Shown here in pieces: positions 6,674 to 14,283 of a stretch of 15,919 nt of DNA. Under the pieces are notes generated by a model, which saw only the letters and a list, made by a program, of their open reading frames with translations, was not told where the DNA came from and did not search any database. Source of the DNA: Comamonadaceae bacterium (lineage in GTDB: Bacteria > Pseudomonadota > Gammaproteobacteria > Burkholderiales > Burkholderiaceae_C). Positions within the stretch are counted from its first letter, which is position 1. Each line of letters starts with the position of its first letter. The stretch spans positions 1-15,919 of the forward strand of contig CANBQX010000031.1 of the NCBI GenBank assembly GCA_947371775.1, written 5' to 3'. Position numbers and translations under genes: made by a program.

Positions 6674-7210
6674 ATGCGTCTCACCACCAAAGGCCGTTTT
6701 GCCGTTACCGCCATGATTGATCTGGGCCTGCGCCAAAGCAGCGGCCCGGTCACGCTGGCCGCCATCAGCCAACGCCAGCAAATTTCGCTCTCTTACCTGG
6801 AGCAGCTGTTTGGCAAGTTGCGCCGCAATGAGCTGGTGGAATCCACCCGCGGCCCCGGCGGCGGTTACACCCTGGCGCGCGACGCCTCGCAAATCACCGT
6901 GGCAGAAATCATTGTGTCGGTGGACGAGCCCATCGACGCCACCCAGTGCGGCGGCAAAGAAAACTGCCTGGGCGAGGGCAGCCGCTGCATGACGCATGAC
7001 TTGTGGGCCACGCTCAACCAGCGCATGGTCGACTTTTTGACCTCGGTCACGCTGCAAAAGCTGGTCGATGACCAATTGGCCAAGGGCATGCAAGTCGAAG
7101 ACAAACCCAGCATCAAGCGCGCCATTTCGGCCTTGCCCGTGTCGCAGCCCATTCGCATGAATGCCCCCAATTCCGTGTTTGCCTTGGGCAATACCTTGGC
7201 CAAGGTCTGA
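6674..7210 (+). CDS. iscR: Fe-S cluster-sensing transcription regulator IscR
   Basis: This is an Rrf2-family winged-helix regulator that binds a [2Fe-2S] cluster and represses the isc operon when cluster-loaded. The 178-residue protein starts MRLTTKGRFAV, the family N-terminus, with the DNA-recognition region around residues 28-60. Cluster ligands are Cys92, Cys98, Cys105 and His108. E. coli has Cys92, Cys98, Cys104 and His107, so there is one extra residue between the second and third cysteines. The C-terminus is about 16 residues longer than in E. coli IscR. I chose the ATG at 6674 over the adjacent GTG at 6671 because AGGAG (6663-6667) is then six bases away. It is the first gene of the isc operon and has its own predicted operator just upstream. 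Confidence 0.95.
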   Translation: MRLTTKGRFAVTAMIDLGLRQSSGPVTLAAISQRQQISLSYLEQLFGKLRRNELVESTRGPGGGYTLARDASQITVAEIIVSVDEPIDATQCGGKENCLGEGSRCMTHDLWATLNQRMVDFLTSVTLQKLVDDQLAKGMQVEDKPSIKRAISALPVSQPIRMNAPNSVFALGNTLAKV

Positions 7211-7247
7211 ATTCCTGTTCCTATTTGAAGTATTGAAACTGACTGCT

Positions 7248-8468
7248 ATGGACTCCACCCCCCACTTTCCGATTTACATGGACTACAGCGCCACCAACCC
7301 CTGCGACGAGCGGGTGGTGGATGCGATGGTTCCCTGGTTGCGCACCCACTTTGGCAACCCCGCGTCCCGCAGCCACGCCTGGGGTTGGGAGGCCGAAGAA
7401 GCCGTTGAAAAAGCCCGCGAGCAAGTCGCCGCCCTGATCGGCGCCGACCCGCGCGAGATCGTCTGGACCTCGGGCGCGACCGAGTCCAACAACCTGGCGC
7501 TCAAAGGCGCTGCGCACTTTTACCAGGGCAAAGGCAAGCATCTGATTACCGTCAAGACCGAGCACAAAGCGGTGCTTGACACCTGTCGCGAGCTTGAGCG
7601 CCAAGGGTTTGAAGTCACCTACCTGGATGTCCAGGAAGACGGTCTGCTGGACCTCGAGGTGTTTAAAGCGGCGATTCGCCCGGACACGATTTTGGCCAGC
7701 GTCATGTTTGTCAATAACGAGATCGGCGTGATCCAGGACGTGGCCGCCATTGGCGCCATCTGCCGTGAAAAAGGCGTGATCTTCCATGTGGACGCCGCCC
7801 AGGCCACCGGCCGGGTGGAGTTTGATTTGGCGCAGCTGCCCATCGATTTGATGAGCCTGACTTCGCACAAAACCTATGGCCCCAAAGGCATTGGCGCTTT
7901 GTTTGTGCGCCGCAAGCCGCGCATCCGCTTGGAAGCCCAAATGCACGGCGGCGGCCACGAGCGTGGCATGCGCAGCGGCACTTTGCCCACGCACCAGATC
8001 GTGGGCATGGGTGAGGCCTACCGCATCGCCAAAGAAGAAATGGCGACCGAGAACGTGCGTATTCGCGCCCTGCACAACCGCATGTTGGCTGGTCTTGCCG
8101 ACGTGGAGCAGGTGTTTATCAACGGCCACCTCGAGAAGCGCGTGCCCCACAACCTGAACATGAGCTTCAACTATGTGGAAGGCGAGTCGCTCATCATGGG
8201 TATCAAGGGCTTGGCCGTGTCGTCGGGCTCGGCCTGTACCTCGGCCAGTCTGGAGCCCAGCTATGTGCTGCGCGCCTTGGGCCGCAGCGACGAGCTGGCC
8301 CATAGCAGCCTGCGCATGACCATTGGCCGCTGGACCACCGAGGCGGAAATTGATTACGCGGTTGAAACCATCAAGCTCAATGTCGCCAAGCTGCGCGACC
8401 TGAGCCCCCTGTGGGACATGTACCAAGAGGGCATCGACATTTCCACCATCCAGTGGGCTGCGCACTAA
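7248..8468 (+). CDS. iscS: Cysteine desulfurase IscS
   Basis: IscS removes sulfur from cysteine, leaving alanine, and passes the persulfide to IscU and other acceptors. The 406-residue protein has the NifS/IscS class I features: His106 (TEHKAV), the PLP lysine Lys208 (TSHKTYGPKG), and the mobile active-site Cys330 in SSGSACTSAS. Its C-terminus, IQWAAH, resembles the E. coli IscS end that contacts IscU. The chosen ATG at 7248 gives MDSTPHFPIYMDYSATNP, matching the family start; the ribosome binding site is weak. It lies 37 bases after iscR and 46 before iscU, in the same operon. Confidence 0.97.
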   Translation: MDSTPHFPIYMDYSATNPCDERVVDAMVPWLRTHFGNPASRSHAWGWEAEEAVEKAREQVAALIGADPREIVWTSGATESNNLALKGAAHFYQGKGKHLITVKTEHKAVLDTCRELERQGFEVTYLDVQEDGLLDLEVFKAAIRPDTILASVMFVNNEIGVIQDVAAIGAICREKGVIFHVDAAQATGRVEFDLAQLPIDLMSLTSHKTYGPKGIGALFVRRKPRIRLEAQMHGGGHERGMRSGTLPTHQIVGMGEAYRIAKEEMATENVRIRALHNRMLAGLADVEQVFINGHLEKRVPHNLNMSFNYVEGESLIMGIKGLAVSSGSACTSASLEPSYVLRALGRSDELAHSSLRMTIGRWTTEAEIDYAVETIKLNVAKLRDLSPLWDMYQEGIDISTIQWAAH

Positions 8469-8514
8469 ACCCTTGCTCGCCACCGATTACGACGTATTGA
8501 AAAGGTAAAACGCC

Positions 8515-8901
8515 ATGGCTTATTCAGAAAAAGTGATTGACCACTACGAAAACCCCCGCAATGTCGGCAGCTTTGAAAAAGGCGACGACTCGGTGGGCAC
8601 CGGCATGGTGGGTGCGCCCGCTTGCGGCGACGTGATGAAGCTGCAGATCAAGGTCAACCCATTGACCGGAGTGATTGAAGACGCGCGCTTCAAAACCTAC
8701 GGCTGCGGTTCGGCCATTGCGTCGAGTTCGCTGGTCACCGAATGGGTCAAGGGCAAGACCCTGGACGAAGCGGCCGCGTTGAAGAACAGCCAAATCGCCG
8801 AAGAACTGGCATTGCCCCCGGTCAAAATCCATTGCTCCATCCTGGCCGAAGACGCCATCAAAGCGGCGGTGGACGACTACAAGAAAAAGCACCTGAACTG
8901 A
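8515..8901 (+). CDS. iscU: Fe-S cluster assembly scaffold IscU
   Basis: IscU is the scaffold on which [2Fe-2S] clusters are built from IscS sulfur and iron, then handed on with HscA/HscB. The 128-residue protein has the three conserved cysteines Cys37 (PACGD), Cys64 (YGCGS) and Cys107 (KIHCS), plus Asp39 and His106. The HscA recognition motif LPPVK is at residues 100-104. Length equals E. coli IscU. AAGG lies nine bases before the ATG. iscA begins one base after its stop. Confidence 0.98.
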   Translation: MAYSEKVIDHYENPRNVGSFEKGDDSVGTGMVGAPACGDVMKLQIKVNPLTGVIEDARFKTYGCGSAIASSSLVTEWVKGKTLDEAAALKNSQIAEELALPPVKIHCSILAEDAIKAAVDDYKKKHLN

Positions 8902-8902
8902 T

Positions 8903-9226
8903 ATGGCCGTTTCTCTGACCGAAGCCGCTGCGCGGCACGTCAACCGCTACCTGGCCAAGCGTGGCAAGGGCGTGGGCGTGCGCCTGGGCGTCAAAACCAC
9001 GGGTTGCTCGGGCCTGGCCTACCAGCTGGAATATGTGGACGAACTCGCCCCCGAGGACGTGGTGTTTGAAGGCCACGGCGTCAAGGTGCTGGTCGATCCC
9101 AAGAGCCTGGCCTACATCGACGGCACCGAGTTGGATTTTGTGCGCGAAGGCCTGAACGAAGGCTTTCGCTTCAACAACCCCAACGAGCGCGACAAGTGCG
9201 GCTGCGGCGAGTCCTTCCGGGTGTAA
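8903..9226 (+). CDS. iscA: Fe-S cluster assembly / iron-binding protein IscA
   Basis: IscA is an A-type carrier that helps deliver clusters, mainly [4Fe-4S], to target enzymes. The 107-residue protein has the three family cysteines: Cys35 in TGCSGLAY and Cys99/Cys101 in the C-terminal CGCGESF. Length equals the E. coli protein. The start is one base after the iscU stop, with no separate ribosome binding site, so translational coupling is likely. Confidence 0.97.
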   Translation: MAVSLTEAAARHVNRYLAKRGKGVGVRLGVKTTGCSGLAYQLEYVDELAPEDVVFEGHGVKVLVDPKSLAYIDGTELDFVREGLNEGFRFNNPNERDKCGCGESFRV

Positions 9227-9236
9227 CGGCCGCTTT

Positions 9237-9752
9237 GTGAACCTGCAATCCGACGACTTTGCGCTGTTTGGCCTGACGCCACAGTTCGCCCAGGACAGCG
9301 CGGCTATCGATGCGCAGTGGAAGCATCTGCAGGCGCAGGCCCACCCCGACAAGTTTGCAGCGCAGGGCGCGGCGGCCCAGCGCGTGGCCATGCAGTGGTC
9401 GGTGCGCATCAACGAAGCCTACCGCCGCCTGAAAGACCCACTCTCCCGCGCCGCCTACCTGTGCGAGCTGCATGGGCAAGCCATCAACGCCCACAGCAAC
9501 ACCGCCATGCCCGGCAGCTTTTTGATGCAGCAAATCGAGTGGCGTGAAGCACTCGACGAGGCCCACACCGAAGCCGATTTGGAAGCCCTGCTGGCGTCGG
9601 TACAAAGCAGCAAAGCGGCTTTGATGCAGGAGTGCGCGTCGCTCATCGACAATCAGCTGGATTTCGCATCTGCGGTCTTGCCCGTGCGCTGCCTGATGTT
9701 TATTGAAAAATTTGTTCACGACTTGAACCAGCGCCTCGACGCGCTCGCCTGA
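9237..9752 (+). CDS. hscB: Fe-S co-chaperone HscB (J-type)
   Basis: HscB is a J-domain protein that brings IscU to HscA and stimulates its ATPase. The 171-residue product has the J-domain HPD motif at residues 36-38 (AHPDKF), the INEAYRRLKDPLSRAAYL segment typical of the family, and the C-terminal helical IscU-binding domain. E. coli HscB is also 171 residues. The start is a GTG, ten bases after the iscA stop; no in-frame ATG would keep the conserved N-terminus (DDFALFGL). No clear ribosome binding site is visible, so it probably relies on coupling to iscA. Confidence 0.95.
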   Translation: MNLQSDDFALFGLTPQFAQDSAAIDAQWKHLQAQAHPDKFAAQGAAAQRVAMQWSVRINEAYRRLKDPLSRAAYLCELHGQAINAHSNTAMPGSFLMQQIEWREALDEAHTEADLEALLASVQSSKAALMQECASLIDNQLDFASAVLPVRCLMFIEKFVHDLNQRLDALA

Positions 9753-9759
9753 ATTCGCC

Positions 9760-11616
9760 ATGGCTTTATTGCAAATTTCCGAACCCGGGCAGTCGCCCAA
9801 TCCACACACCCGGCGCATAGCCGTGGGCATTGACCTGGGCACCACGCATTCCTTGGTGGCCGCCGTGCGCAATGGGGTGGCCGAGTGCCTGCCCGATGGC
9901 GAGGGCCGGGTCATCTTGCCCAGCGTGGTGCGCTACCTCGATGCCCAGCGCCGCCAGATCGGCCATGAGGCTTTGGCCCACCAGACCACCGACCCCGGCA
10001 ACACCATTGCCTCGGTCAAACGCCTGATGGGGCGGGGCCTGGCGGACATTGCGCATGCCGACCGCTTGCCCTACAGCCTGGTGGCGGGGCCCGGCATGGT
10101 CAAGGTGCGAACGCTGGCGGGCGAGAAAAGCCCGGTGGAGGTGAGCGCAGAGATATTGGCGACCCTGCGCTTTCGTGCCGAAGACAGCTTTAACGACGAC
10201 GTGTATGGCGCTGTGATCACCGTTCCGGCCTACTTTGACGACGCGCAGCGCCAGGCGACCAAAGACGCTGCGCAGTTGGCGGGCCTGAACGTCTTGCGGC
10301 TGATCAACGAGCCGACCGCCGCGGCCATTGCCTATGGCTTGGACAACGCATCCGAGGGCGTGTACGCAGTCTATGACCTGGGCGGTGGCACCTTCGATAT
10401 TTCGATTTTGCGGCTCAGCGCCGGTGTGTTTGAGGTGCTCGCGACGGGTGGCGACTCCGCGCTGGGTGGTGACGATTACGACCGCGCTCTGGCCGATTGG
10501 ATCGTGGCGCAAAGCGGCCTGGGCATCGCCAGAGCCGAAGACCAGGCGGCCTTATTGGCCGCCGCGCGCGCTTGCAAAGAGGCCTTGACCGACGAGTCGA
10601 TCGCACCCGTGGAACTGCAATTGGACGGGGGGCGCATCGACCTGTCGGTGAACCGCAGCGAATTTGAGGCGGCGGTCGCACCGCTGACCGCCCGCACCTT
10701 GCAAGCGCTGCGCAAAGTGCTGCGCGACAGCCAGATGGGCAAAGACGGTATTCGAGGCGTGGTGATGGTGGGTGGCTCCACCCGCATGCCGCACATCCAA
10801 ACGGCCGTGGGCGAGTTCTTCGGCCAGACCCCGCTGACCAATCTGAACCCCGACGAGGTGGTGGCGCTGGGCGCTGCCATTCAGGCCAATCAACTGGCGG
10901 GCAATGCCTCGGCCAACGATTTGCTGTTGCTCGACGTCATCCCGCTGTCCTTGGGCATTGAGACCATGGGCGGGCTGGTGGAGCGCATCGTGCCGCGCAA
11001 CCAAACCATTCCGACCGCCATGGCGCAAGACTTCACCACCTACCAGGACGGCCAAACCGCGCTGGCGCTGCATGTGGTGCAGGGCGAACGCGACCTGGTG
11101 GCCGACTGCCGCAGCCTGGCGCGCTTTGAGCTGCGCGGCATTCCGCCCATGGTGGCGGGCGCCGCGCGCATTCGGGTGACCTTTACGGTGGACGCCGATG
11201 GATTGCTCAGCGTTGCGGCACGCGAGCAGGTCAGCGGTGTGGAAGCCCATATTGCCGTGAAACCGTCTTATGGTTTGAGCGACGATCAAATTGCCGAGAT
11301 GCTGCAAAGCAGCTTCTCTACCGCCGAGGCCGATATGCGTGCCCGCTCGGTGGTGGAAGCGCGGGTCGACGCCCAGCGCATGATCTTGGCAACCCAAAGC
11401 GCCTTGGACGCTGATGGTGACTTGTTGCAAAACGCAGAGCGTCAGGAGATTGACGCCGCCATGCAGGCCCTGCAGCTGGCCGCCGCGACCGGCGACGCAG
11501 CCCTGATCGAAGCGCAGACCAAGGCCCTCGCCCTGGCCACCGAAGCCTTTGCCGCCCAGCGCATGAACCGGGGCATTGCCCAGGCGCTGTCGGGCAAAAA
11601 TATTGCCGCCATGTAA
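9760..11616 (+). CDS. hscA: Fe-S protein maturation chaperone HscA (Hsp70-type)
   Basis: HscA is a specialised Hsp70 that, with HscB, drives cluster transfer from IscU by binding its LPPVK motif. The 618-residue protein (E. coli 616) has the nucleotide-binding domain over residues 1 to about 380: phosphate-1 loop IDLGTTHS (24-31), NEPTAAAIAYG (183-193), phosphate-2 DLGGGTFD (206-213) and adenosine loop GGSTRMP (338-344). The linker DLLLLDVIPLSLGIE (387-401) leads into the substrate-binding domain and a helical lid. It starts seven bases after hscB and ends seven bases before fdx. The first 15 or so residues are a short extension before the ATPase core. Confidence 0.97.
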   Translation: MALLQISEPGQSPNPHTRRIAVGIDLGTTHSLVAAVRNGVAECLPDGEGRVILPSVVRYLDAQRRQIGHEALAHQTTDPGNTIASVKRLMGRGLADIAHADRLPYSLVAGPGMVKVRTLAGEKSPVEVSAEILATLRFRAEDSFNDDVYGAVITVPAYFDDAQRQATKDAAQLAGLNVLRLINEPTAAAIAYGLDNASEGVYAVYDLGGGTFDISILRLSAGVFEVLATGGDSALGGDDYDRALADWIVAQSGLGIARAEDQAALLAAARACKEALTDESIAPVELQLDGGRIDLSVNRSEFEAAVAPLTARTLQALRKVLRDSQMGKDGIRGVVMVGGSTRMPHIQTAVGEFFGQTPLTNLNPDEVVALGAAIQANQLAGNASANDLLLLDVIPLSLGIETMGGLVERIVPRNQTIPTAMAQDFTTYQDGQTALALHVVQGERDLVADCRSLARFELRGIPPMVAGAARIRVTFTVDADGLLSVAAREQVSGVEAHIAVKPSYGLSDDQIAEMLQSSFSTAEADMRARSVVEARVDAQRMILATQSALDADGDLLQNAERQEIDAAMQALQLAAATGDAALIEAQTKALALATEAFAAQRMNRGIAQALSGKNIAAM

Positions 11617-11623
11617 GCACCCT

Positions 11624-11962
11624 ATGCCTATCATCAAAATACTTCCCCACGCCGAGTACTGCCCGCAGGGCGCCGAGATTCGCGCCAGCGCCGGTACGTC
11701 GATTTGCGAGGCCCTGCTTGAAAACCACATCGCCATCGAGCACGCCTGTGACATGAGCTGCGCCTGCACCACCTGCCACGTGATCGTGCGCGCGGGCCTG
11801 GCGTCGTTGAACCCGGCCGAAGAGGAAGAAGAAGACTTGCTGGACCGCGCTTGGGGTCTCGAGCCCAACTCGCGCCTGAGTTGCCAGGCCATACTGGCGC
11901 AGCAGGATGTGACGGTCGAAATCCCCAAGTACTCGATCAACCACGCCAAAGAGAACCATTGA
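11624..11962 (+). CDS. fdx: ISC-system [2Fe-2S] ferredoxin
   Basis: This adrenodoxin-type ferredoxin supplies electrons for cluster assembly on IscU. The 112-residue protein has ligands Cys42, Cys48, Cys51 and Cys87 (CxxxxxCxxC...C) and the extra Cys46 seen in E. coli Fdx. An acidic run, EEEEED (66-71), follows the cluster loop. I chose the ATG at 11624, seven bases after the hscA stop, because it gives the family start MPIIKILPHAEYCP; the frame stays open upstream into hscA. It is the last isc gene here. The iscX gene that follows fdx in E. coli is missing, and dnaQ follows instead. Confidence 0.96.
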   Translation: MPIIKILPHAEYCPQGAEIRASAGTSICEALLENHIAIEHACDMSCACTTCHVIVRAGLASLNPAEEEEEDLLDRAWGLEPNSRLSCQAILAQQDVTVEIPKYSINHAKENH

Positions 11963-11974
11963 GCTTCAGGCACC

Positions 11975-12676
11975 ATGCGCCAAATATTTCTGGACACTGA
12001 AACCACCGGCCTGTTCCCCGAGCAGGGCGACCGCGTCATTGAAATCGGCTGCGTGGAGCTGGTCAACCGCAAGCTGACCGGCAACACGCTGCACCTGTAC
12101 CTGAATCCGGACCGCGACAGCCACGAAGACGCGCTGCGCATCCACGGCATCACTACCGAGTTCTTGCAAGACAAGCCGCGCTTTGCCGAAGTGGCCGATG
12201 AGTTCTTGCAGTTCGTCAGTGACGCCGAGTTGATCATTCACAACGCGCCGTTTGACCTGGGCTTCTTGAACAAAGAGTTGTCCTTGCTCGGCCGTCCGCC
12301 GCTCAAAGATTGTGTGAACGGTGTGATCGACACCTTGGTGCTGGCCAAAGAAATGTTTCCCGGCAAGCGCAACAGCCTGGACGCACTGTGTGCTCGGTTG
12401 GAGGTCGACAACTCAGGCCGCAGCCTGCATGGCGCATTGCTCGATGCCGAGTTGCTGGCCGACGTCTACATCAACATGACCCGCGGCCAGGACGCGCTGC
12501 TGATGGACGTGGCAGACGCGCAGGAGCAGGGCGCCGTCGCAGAGCGGGTGGACTTGCATTCGCTGGTGCTGCAGGTAATTGCCGCCAACGAGTCGGAGCT
12601 GGCCGCGCACACCACGGTGCTGGCCGAATTGGACAAGTCCAGTGGCGGAAAAACGAAGTGGCGGCAGCCGGCCTGA
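11975..12676 (+). CDS. dnaQ: DNA polymerase III epsilon subunit (3'-5' proofreading exonuclease)
   Basis: Epsilon is the proofreading exonuclease of the replicative polymerase core. The 233-residue protein is a DEDDh exonuclease: Asp7 and Glu9 (FLDTETTG), Asp94 (HNAPFD, 89-94), and His152 with Asp157 (LHGALLDAEL). The order and spacing match E. coli DnaQ (243 residues). Residues after about 175 form the tail that would bind the alpha subunit; I do not see a clear clamp-binding motif there. It begins 12 bases after fdx with CAGG as a likely ribosome binding site, so it is probably cotranscribed with the isc operon. tRNA-Val follows 49 bases after its stop. Confidence 0.94.
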   Translation: MRQIFLDTETTGLFPEQGDRVIEIGCVELVNRKLTGNTLHLYLNPDRDSHEDALRIHGITTEFLQDKPRFAEVADEFLQFVSDAELIIHNAPFDLGFLNKELSLLGRPPLKDCVNGVIDTLVLAKEMFPGKRNSLDALCARLEVDNSGRSLHGALLDAELLADVYINMTRGQDALLMDVADAQEQGAVAERVDLHSLVLQVIAANESELAAHTTVLAELDKSSGGKTKWRQPA

Positions 12677-12694
12677 AGCGGCCGAAAAAAACCG

Positions 12695-12700
12695 TATAAT
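12695..12700 (+). promoter_or_regulatory. -10 element for tRNA-Val
   Basis: A consensus TATAAT lies 25 bases before the mature tRNA end. The best -35, CTGAAG at 12673-12678, is weak and falls across the dnaQ stop codon. A separate promoter for the tRNA is plausible because it would otherwise depend on readthrough from dnaQ. Confidence 0.5.
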
Positions 12701-12701
12701 C

Positions 12702-12727
12702 TCAGGCTTTCCTGAACCAAATTCAGG
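12702..12727 (+). repeat. Two mutually exclusive hairpins in the tRNA leader
   Basis: TCAGG (12702-12706) pairs with CCTGA (12711-12715) around CTTT. Alternatively CCTGAA (12711-12716) pairs with TTCAGG (12722-12727) around CCAAA. The second fold uses the first two bases of the mature tRNA, so it would compete with the acceptor stem. Confidence 0.4.
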
Positions 12728-12800
12728 GCGGTTAGCTCAGGGGTAGAGCACTGCATTCACACTGCAGGGGTCACAAGTTCGAAACTTGTACTGCCCACCA
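12726..12800 (+). tRNA. tRNA-Val (anticodon CAC)
   Basis: A full cloverleaf can be drawn. The acceptor stem is GGGCGGT with ACTGCCC. The D arm is GCTC/GAGC. The anticodon stem is CTGCA/TGCAG around the loop TTCACAC, giving anticodon CAC. The variable loop has five bases. The T arm is ACAAG/CTTGT with loop TTCGAAA. Discriminator A and CCA are encoded in the DNA (12797-12800). It reads GUG codons, which are common in this GC-rich genome. It lies between dnaQ and an intrinsic terminator. Confidence 0.97.
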
Positions 12801-12818
12801 ATTTATTGGTTAGAAATC

Positions 12819-12852
12819 AAGCACTTAGCGGCAACGCTAGGTGCTTTTTTTT
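12819..12852 (+). terminator. Rho-independent terminator after tRNA-Val
   Basis: AAGCACTTAGCG and CGCTAGGTGCTT form a 12-pair stem with one G-U pair, closed by a GCAA tetraloop. Eight T residues (12845-12852) follow. This is the strongest terminator in the window and probably ends the tRNA transcript and any isc-dnaQ readthrough. Confidence 0.93.
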
Positions 12853-13017
12853 GGTCTAACGGACGCCTTTGGTGGGAAGCGTCGACGCCAAAGAAAACCG
12901 CTTCTTAGCGCGCCAAAAGTCATGGCTTTGTCACACGAATGAAATGCGGGTGTGGGTAAATAAGGTTTGGTCATTGCGATTGCCCTTGTGTTTTAACCCC
13001 ACCCCTACCCAACGCCC

Positions 13018-14274
13018 ATGAAACCACAGTCCTTATTCAAAATTTCCGCCTTGCTGATTGCGCTGAGCACTTTGGCCGCCTGCACCTCGATGGGAACCAA
13101 AGCAGAAGCCGACGCGGCCCCTGCCTTTGACGTTGCTGTCATCGGCGACGTGCCCTACGGAACATCGCCCTCCGACACGCGCCAGATGGTGCTGCATCCC
13201 CGCTTTATCAGCGCGATCAATGCGGACCCCGAGCTGGCCTTTGTGGCCCACATCGGCGACACGCACGCAGGCAAACAGTACTGCACCGAGGACTACAACA
13301 AAACGATTTTTGAACAATGGGCGGCGTTCAAGAAACCGCTGGTCTACACCCCCGGCGACAACGAGTGGATGGACTGCCACAAGGCCAAAGAAGGCGGTGG
13401 AAGCTACAACAAGGCCACCGGACAAATTGACTACGTCGTGGACGCCAATGGCAAGTTTGTGGACTACGCCAAGGGCGACCCCCTTGCCAACCTGGCGCTG
13501 GTGCGTTCTATGTTCTTCTCCAAGCCTGGCGTCACGCTGGGTGCGCCCATGGCGGTGCATTCGCAAGGCATCGAGTTCAACCCTGCCCATCCCACAGACA
13601 AAGCCTTTGTCGAAAACGTCTGGTTTGAAAAGTCAGGCGTGCTTTTTGTGACGCTGAACATTCCCGGTGGCTCCAACAATGGTCTGGATCCTTGGTACGG
13701 CGTGCCGGCGATGTCTGCCGAGCAACAAAAAGAAGTGGCTGAGCGCTCGGCCGCCACCCTGCGCTGGATTGATGCCGCTTACAACCGCGCCATGACCAAA
13801 GGCAATATCGCCATGGTGATCTTGACGCAGGCCGACATGTGGGATGTGGATGAATCGTCCCAAGGCACCGCGCACCTGTCTGGCTACAAACATTACCTCG
13901 ACAAAATTGCCGAAGGCAGCAAGGCCTATGGCATGCCGGTGCTGATGTTCATGGGCGACTCGCACACCTTCCGCACCGACAACCCGCTGGCCAAAGGCGC
14001 ACCCTGCGCCATTGAGATCGAATCGGGCAAGCCTGCAGTCGCCTGCAACGACAGCCGCGCCGAGGCCATGATCACCTCGCGCAAGAGCCCGGTAGACGCC
14101 TACATGGCCCACAACCATGGTTACAACGTACCCAACTTTCACCGTGTGGTGGTTCACGGCGAAACCCAGCCCTTGGAATGGCTGAAGCTGCACATTGACC
14201 CGAGCGCCAATGCCCCCCATGGTTTGGACGCCTTTGGCCCCTTCAGTTGGAAGCGCGTGCAGCCGGCGTTGTAA
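13018..14274 (+). CDS. Probable lipoprotein with divergent metallophosphoesterase domain
   Basis: The 418-residue product starts with a short basic segment and a hydrophobic helix (residues 9-20) ending in the lipobox LAAC, so Cys22 would be lipidated after signal peptidase II cleavage; the protein is likely periplasmic or membrane-anchored. The body resembles calcineurin-type metallophosphoesterases but with altered motifs: IGDVPYG (42-48), where D-x-H would be expected, HIGDTHAG (78-85), PGDNEW (112-117) in place of GNHE, and GDSHTF (313-318). Asp44, Asp81, Asp114/Asn115 and His316 are candidate metal ligands. Substrate unknown. The ATG gives a proper signal peptide but has no clear ribosome binding site. 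It stands alone after the tRNA terminator, convergent with add nine bases on. The phosphoesterase call is by motif only. Confidence 0.75.
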   Translation: MKPQSLFKISALLIALSTLAACTSMGTKAEADAAPAFDVAVIGDVPYGTSPSDTRQMVLHPRFISAINADPELAFVAHIGDTHAGKQYCTEDYNKTIFEQWAAFKKPLVYTPGDNEWMDCHKAKEGGGSYNKATGQIDYVVDANGKFVDYAKGDPLANLALVRSMFFSKPGVTLGAPMAVHSQGIEFNPAHPTDKAFVENVWFEKSGVLFVTLNIPGGSNNGLDPWYGVPAMSAEQQKEVAERSAATLRWIDAAYNRAMTKGNIAMVILTQADMWDVDESSQGTAHLSGYKHYLDKIAEGSKAYGMPVLMFMGDSHTFRTDNPLAKGAPCAIEIESGKPAVACNDSRAEAMITSRKSPVDAYMAHNHGYNVPNFHRVVVHGETQPLEWLKLHIDPSANAPHGLDAFGPFSWKRVQPAL

Positions 14275-14283
14275 GGCTGAGCG

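Noticed and set aside
7221..8483. 420-codon minus-strand frame opposite iscS
   Set aside because: It is antisense to a confident gene within a single-strand operon, with shadow-like composition.
10552..12237. 561-codon minus-strand frame opposite hscA, fdx and dnaQ
   Set aside because: It crosses three confident genes in the antisense direction and has no domain character.
12784..12800. tRNA-Val 3' end as a phage or island attachment site
   Set aside because: I found no second copy of the tRNA 3' end and no integrase, and the downstream genes look native in composition.
12867..12893. CTTTGGTG...CGCCAAAG inverted repeat, with the palindrome GCGTCGACGC inside, downstream of the tRNA terminator
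   Set aside because: It is a moderate hairpin without a T-run or nearby gene signal. The 12853-13017 gap shows no small gene or clear promoter.
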